Below, piece by piece: positions 6,987 to 9,610 of a DNA stretch of 9,610 nucleotides. A model generated the notes under the pieces. It was not told where the DNA came from. It made no database searches and saw only the letters and a program-made list of their open reading frames with translations. The stretch is from Bacilli bacterium (GTDB lineage: Bacteria; Bacillota_I; Bacilli_A; RF39; UBA660): NCBI GenBank assembly GCA_022793555.1, contig JAAWDB010000050.1, forward strand, positions 1-9,610, given 5' to 3'. Position numbers and translations under genes: made by a program. Within the stretch, counting starts at the first letter, position 1; every line of letters begins with the position of its first letter.

Positions 6987-7988
6987 ATGGCTATAAAAGA
7001 TTATTATACTGAAAATTTTGATATGGCTAACCCTCAGGCTATGCATGATGGTTATTCTATGAGTGATGGCCCAACTCATGATGCTAGGGTTTCTGTTGTT
7101 AAGATTACTAATTTAGAGGAAGCTGTTCAACGTATTGGAGAATTAAGTTCTACGGCGAGATTAGGTGTAGATTTAACCAATAGAATGAATAGAAGTATTG
7201 AAAGTTTAAAAGAGTGTTGGAAAGGTAGCGACGCTGTTGTTCATATTCATAATATGATCGCACAAAAAAGTTGTGTTGCAGCTATGTCTTCTGTAGCATC
7301 GGATATTGCTTATCATGTTCATGAAGAAATTGAAACCATTCAACGTAAAATTGAAGCTAACGGTGGAAATTCAGTAAGTATTGGAGCTTTTGCAGGTATT
7401 TCTTTTGGCAACTCTTTAAAGGATAATGAAGAAGCAGTTGATACCGGAGAAGTTTATGTTGATACTGGTATGGCAAGAGAACAATTATCTAATTTGAGAA
7501 GTATAAAAGAAGATTTCTTTGATTTTTATGAAAAATATTCTAAAGTTCATGCTTATATTATGGAAATTTGGGTAGCTGGTGGAGCTAGGGATTATCATGA
7601 AGATTCATTTAATCAATTTAGACAACAAATTGAATTAATGAGATCTGAGTTTGATGATGCCATTCAAGCATTAAGTAAGGCTATTTCTAACTGGGAGGCA
7701 GGAAGTACTGGCGGTTCACCAAGTTCAGGAGGACCAAGCGGTGTATCATCATCAGGACCTAGTGGTGTATCATCAAGTTCAAGTGCATCATCTCCTGCAT
7801 CTAGTGGCTCATCATCAAGTCCAAGTGGGGCTTCTAGTGCACCTGGTAGTTCATCAGCAAATCCAAGTGGTCCAACTAGTGCACCATCATCAGGACCTAG
7901 TGCTTCACCGTCAAGTCCAAGTGGCTCTACTACAGGTGGTGTGTCTCCGGATGATCTTGCAAATCGCCTTAATAATTTAGGAATTTAA
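6987..7988 (+). CDS. Tandem WXG100-like protein with Ser/Pro/Gly-rich tail
   Basis: This 333-residue protein is probably a T7SS substrate or secreted structural protein. After a short polar N-terminus come two helical hairpin modules. The first (about 38-125) has the turn W78-K-G80-S-D between long amphipathic helices. The second (about 165-238) has W195-V-A-G198 in the same place. The tail (239-319) has no charged residue and is nearly half Ser (38 of 81), the rest mainly Gly, Pro, Ala and Thr in PSG/SSGP/SSPSG units. The protein ends in a short helix-like piece, SPDDLANRLNNLGI. No signal peptide or membrane helix is seen, which fits T7SS export. ATG 6987 has AGGAGG (6973-6978) eight bases upstream. 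Classical WXG100 proteins are about 100 residues with one hairpin, so fused tandem modules with a linker-like tail are unusual. The WXG assignment rests on motif and helix pattern; secretion is inferred from the adjacent essC. Confidence 0.85.
   Translation: MAIKDYYTENFDMANPQAMHDGYSMSDGPTHDARVSVVKITNLEEAVQRIGELSSTARLGVDLTNRMNRSIESLKECWKGSDAVVHIHNMIAQKSCVAAMSSVASDIAYHVHEEIETIQRKIEANGGNSVSIGAFAGISFGNSLKDNEEAVDTGEVYVDTGMAREQLSNLRSIKEDFFDFYEKYSKVHAYIMEIWVAGGARDYHEDSFNQFRQQIELMRSEFDDAIQALSKAISNWEAGSTGGSPSSGGPSGVSSSGPSGVSSSSSASSPASSGSSSSPSGASSAPGSSSANPSGPTSAPSSGPSASPSSPSGSTTGGVSPDDLANRLNNLGI
7720..7940 (+). repeat. Degenerate Ser/Pro/Gly-coding repeats
   Basis: The 3' part of the tandem-WXG gene is built from short recurring units such as CCAAGTGG, TCATCA and GGACCTAGTG. 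An exact 18-base direct repeat, CATCATCAGGACCTAGTG, occurs at 7747-7764 and 7885-7902. Spacing is irregular and the units stay in frame, so these are coding repeats that could expand or contract by slippage or recombination. Confidence 0.75.
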
Positions 7989-7994
7989 TAATAA

Positions 7995-8045
7995 AGGATT
8001 TGGTTAAAAATTAAGTAATTAATTTATAATCAATTCTTTTTTTTT
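7995..8045 (+). terminator. Long intrinsic terminator after the tandem-WXG gene
   Basis: The arms 7997-8014 and 8019-8036 pair over 18 positions with two mismatches and one G-T wobble around a GTAA loop, followed by nine T (8037-8045). It begins a few bases past the stop codon and separates this gene from the next unit. Confidence 0.8.
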
Positions 8046-8061
8046 AGAATGTGTTCTTAGA

Positions 8062-8090
8062 TTGTATTTTTTAGGTGTATTTGTTATACT
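8062..8090 (+). promoter_or_regulatory. Promoter of the four-gene WXG100 unit
   Basis: An extended -10, TGTTATACT (hexamer TATACT 8085-8090), has a weak -35 TTGTAT (8062-8067) at 17 bases. It is 25 bases before the ATG at 8116. The nine-base element is identical to that at 1702-1710 before the essC unit, which suggests the same sigma factor and possibly joint expression. Confidence 0.65.
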
Positions 8091-8115
8091 TTTAAATAGA
8101 TAATAGGGTGTTTAT

Positions 8116-8424
8116 ATGGAAATAAAAGTAGATACTAATGCAATTACAAAAGCTATAAATGATATGAATACAGAAATACTTAATTTGCGTGATAGTCTTT
8201 CTAATGTTAAGCGAATTTCTTTGTCTGAATTACATGATCATTGGCAAGGTAGTGACTATGATAATGCTTATGAAGGTAAAATGACTAATTTTGTGGAAGA
8301 CCTTATGATTTCCTATTTAGATAGTATTGAGTCTTATCAGAAATACTTGCAAAATTACTTAAAGGGTTTTCAAGCTATACATCGACATTATGAAGGAAAA
8401 AAAATTACAATTGTTGGTAGGTGA
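8116..8424 (+). CDS. WXG100 (EsxA-like) protein
   Basis: At 102 residues this is the standard size of WXG100 proteins, the small helical-hairpin substrates of type VII secretion that are exported as dimers. Helix 1 (about 6-35) is followed by the turn H-W43-Q-G45-S-D, then helix 2 (about 46-90) rich in Tyr, Leu and Ser. The W-x-G-S-D turn matches that of the first module in the 333-residue protein upstream. There is no signal peptide or membrane segment. I do not find the YxxxD/E export signal in the C-terminal part, so it may rely on a partner to supply it. ATG 8116 has AGGGTG (8104-8109) at six bases. Its TGA stop (8422-8424) is followed five bases later by the next ATG, so the genes are probably translationally coupled. 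It is first in an apparent four-gene operon. It may be the general EsxA of the system or a partner dedicated to the effector downstream. Confidence 0.88.
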   Translation: MEIKVDTNAITKAINDMNTEILNLRDSLSNVKRISLSELHDHWQGSDYDNAYEGKMTNFVEDLMISYLDSIESYQKYLQNYLKGFQAIHRHYEGKKITIVGR

Positions 8425-8429
8425 AAAAA

Positions 8430-8681
8430 ATGCTTTTTGATAGTGTTAATGTATCTAAGGATATTGAGGCGTTACGAGATGAGTTTCGAAATATTGATAC
8501 CGCGCTTTCTAATCTTGAATCTGCTCTTTCAACACTTGGTTCTAGTGTGCATTCTCCTACCCTTGATTCTTTTAAATCTACTGTTAAATTAATTGCTAGC
8601 AATCGGGATGTCTTATTAAATCATTTTAATAATATTCAAGAATATTTAGAAACTGTAAGAGAAAATTATGATTCATTTTAG
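8430..8681 (+). CDS. Small helical-hairpin protein, WXG100-like size without W-x-G
   Basis: This 83-residue protein is predicted to be almost wholly helical: helix 1 (about 8-37) with regular Leu/Ile heptad spacing, a short break with Ser, His, Pro and Thr (about 38-48), then helix 2 (about 49-80). It contains no Trp or Cys and lacks the W-x-G turn. ATG 8430 is preferred because AGGTG (8418-8422) lies seven bases upstream; GTG 8421 is in frame and overlaps the preceding TGA, but has its Shine-Dalgarno-like bases too close. I do not recognise the family. In size, fold and place it resembles the small alpha-helical partners (Lap-type, or DUF5082/DUF5344-like) that precede LXG effectors in T7SSb loci and bind their N-terminal domain. 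That role is inference from context. Confidence 0.78.
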   Translation: MLFDSVNVSKDIEALRDEFRNIDTALSNLESALSTLGSSVHSPTLDSFKSTVKLIASNRDVLLNHFNNIQEYLETVRENYDSF

Positions 8682-8696
8682 AATGTGGGGATAGTA

Positions 8697-9158
8697 ATGG
8701 CTTTGAACATCAGTAAATATAAAGATGTAAATTATAAATCACTGAAGAGTAGTGCGGAGAATGCATTAAGAGAGATTACTACCGTTGATGCTCAGTTGAA
8801 AACAGTTCAAAATGATTTGAAAAATACAGCAGTTCTTCCAAATGGAATTGGAAGAGTTTTAGAAACGGCTTTGGATGCTACTATAAATCCAACTACTGGA
8901 TTAGCTAGTATAGGGGTATTAAAAAGTCATTTTAAAACTTTGAGTGCTATCGCTGTAGCCATTGAAAGATCTCAATTAAAATGGGAAGATTTTGAAAAAT
9001 TATCTGAAAAGATAAAGAAAGAAAAAGCAAAAAAGGGCACGGATTCTTATGATCGTGAATATTATAATTCACTTATTGAAAAGAGAAATCAGATGATTAC
9101 GGTATTACTTCAATTAGAGACTAATATTGATACTTTAGTTAAAAAACTTTTTGTATAA
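8697..9158 (+). CDS. Helical protein of the WXG100 unit, function unknown
   Basis: This 153-residue protein is predicted to be mostly helical. The N-terminal helix (about 12-45) is followed by a Pro/Gly-containing stretch (about 48-70, with a N-P-T-T-G motif), a middle helix (about 72-110), a Lys-rich run (K-x-K-K-E-K-A-K-K, about 103-113), and a C-terminal helix (about 118-150). There is no signal peptide, no membrane segment and no Cys. ATG 8697 is chosen because GGGGA (8687-8691) lies five bases upstream; the in-frame GTG 8685 falls on that Shine-Dalgarno itself. The gene follows its neighbour by 15 bases. I do not recognise the family. Its place between small helical proteins and a hairpin-linker protein suggests a chaperone, adaptor or co-substrate of a T7SS effector, but nothing in the sequence proves this. 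Confidence 0.8.
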   Translation: MALNISKYKDVNYKSLKSSAENALREITTVDAQLKTVQNDLKNTAVLPNGIGRVLETALDATINPTTGLASIGVLKSHFKTLSAIAVAIERSQLKWEDFEKLSEKIKKEKAKKGTDSYDREYYNSLIEKRNQMITVLLQLETNIDTLVKKLFV

Positions 9159-9182
9159 ATTATTTGAAATGGAGGCGTCATT

Positions 9183-9610
9183 ATGAATTATCAGATTGAT
9201 ACAACTAAGCTAAAAACAATTCAAGAGAAGTTGACGCAGATAGAAAAATTTGTTTCAAATAAAAACCATACGTTTTATTCTGGGGCTTTTAGAACAAAAG
9301 GAAATTTGTCCAATGGTCTTATTAGAATTCAAAACATATATCATAATGTTTCAAAAAATTTAAAAAATATTGAATTGTATCTTAAAGACTATACTGAAGA
9401 TATTGAAGCTTATGAAAATGTTATGACTAGTGGTAATGGTTTTGTTAAGGTTAGTGAAGCTTCTTCTTCTATTTTTTTAAATCAAGTTATCAGAAAAAAT
9501 TCCCTTTTTTCTTATGAGATGGATCCTACAACGTTATTTAATATCAGGAAGTATACGCCAAAAAATAGTTCGTCTAATTCGTCTTTTACTTCTCCAAGTG
9601 GACCCGCTGG
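9183..9610 (+). CDS. N-terminal part of a putative T7SS substrate/effector, 3' end off the window
   Basis: An ATG at 9183, with AATGGAGG (9168-9175) seven bases upstream, opens a frame that stays open to the window end: 142 codons plus two bases. The N-terminal ~85 residues look like a helical hairpin: helix 1 (about 6-27), a turn around F-Y-S-G-A-F (34-39) where a WXG protein would have W-x-G, and helix 2 (about 44-85). A less regular segment follows. From about residue 125 comes a Ser/Asn-rich linker ending in S-P-S-G-P-A-G, similar in wording and codons to the tail of the 333-residue tandem-WXG protein. Hairpin, linker and C-terminal domain is the design of T7SSb effectors such as LXG toxins. 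The effector reading is inference, since any toxin or adhesion domain lies beyond the edge. Confidence 0.8.
   Translation, partial: MNYQIDTTKLKTIQEKLTQIEKFVSNKNHTFYSGAFRTKGNLSNGLIRIQNIYHNVSKNLKNIELYLKDYTEDIEAYENVMTSGNGFVKVSEASSSIFLNQVIRKNSLFSYEMDPTTLFNIRKYTPKNSSSNSSFTSPSGPA

Noticed and set aside
7720..7940. Possible CRISPR or tandem-repeat array
   Set aside because: Repeats are short, irregular and in frame within a coding region; there are no unique spacers of constant length.
7741..7980. His/Gln/Val-rich frame of 79 codons
   Set aside because: It is the out-of-frame reading of the Ser/Pro/Gly repeats and is explained entirely by their repetitive codons.
8420..8440. Alternative genetic code with TGA read as Trp, suggested by the very low GC
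   Set aside because: TGA serves as the stop of the WXG100 gene just before a well-placed start, and all Trp codons in the other genes are TGG.
8405..8602. Antisense frame over the WXG100/hairpin junction
   Set aside because: It overlaps two well-placed sense genes and has no promoter or ribosome binding site in its own direction.

Overview
The window is very AT-rich (GC roughly 30% by eye) with every supported gene on the + strand, short intergenic gaps, good AGGAGG-type ribosome binding sites, SigA-like promoters and hairpin-plus-T-run terminators. TGG is the only codon seen for Trp and TGA acts as a stop, so the standard bacterial code applies. Together with the YukD/EssC pair this points to a low-GC Bacillota (Firmicutes) genome. 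The sequence alone does not fix the lineage; a Bacilli/Erysipelotrichia-like or uncultivated gut lineage is a guess.

Layout. (1) Positions 2-1627: the 3' part of a HerA/DUF87-type hexameric P-loop ATPase whose 5' end lies outside the window, closed by a clear intrinsic terminator. (2) Positions 1700-6876: a tight three-gene unit with its own promoter. It encodes a small zinc-ribbon protein with one C-terminal membrane helix, a YukD/EsaB ubiquitin-like protein, and a full-length EssC-type FHA/FtsK-SpoIIIE ATPase. The unit ends in a terminator whose stem contains the essC stop codon. (3) Positions 6928-8045: a single-gene unit with its own promoter and long terminator, encoding a 333-residue protein with two WXG100-like helical modules and an uncharged Ser/Pro/Gly tail. 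(4) Positions 8062 to the end: a four-gene unit with an extended -10 promoter. It encodes a classical WXG100 protein, an 83-residue helical protein, a 153-residue helical protein, and the start of a larger protein with an N-terminal helical hairpin entering a Ser/Pro/Gly linker at the window edge.

How the genes fit together. Blocks 2-4 form a type VII secretion locus of the Firmicutes kind (T7SSb). EssC is the membrane motor and YukD its usual cytosolic partner. The WXG-type proteins are likely substrates, co-secreted partners or structural secreted proteins. The canonical T7SSb components EsaA, EssA and EssB are not in the window; a zinc-ribbon membrane protein sits directly upstream of yukD instead. 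The last four-gene block has the shape of an effector module, with small helical partners upstream of a large hairpin-linker protein as in LXG toxin loci, but the part that would reveal a toxin is off the end. The HerA gene is separated by a terminator and differs in Arg codon use from essC, so I treat it as a separate neighbour.
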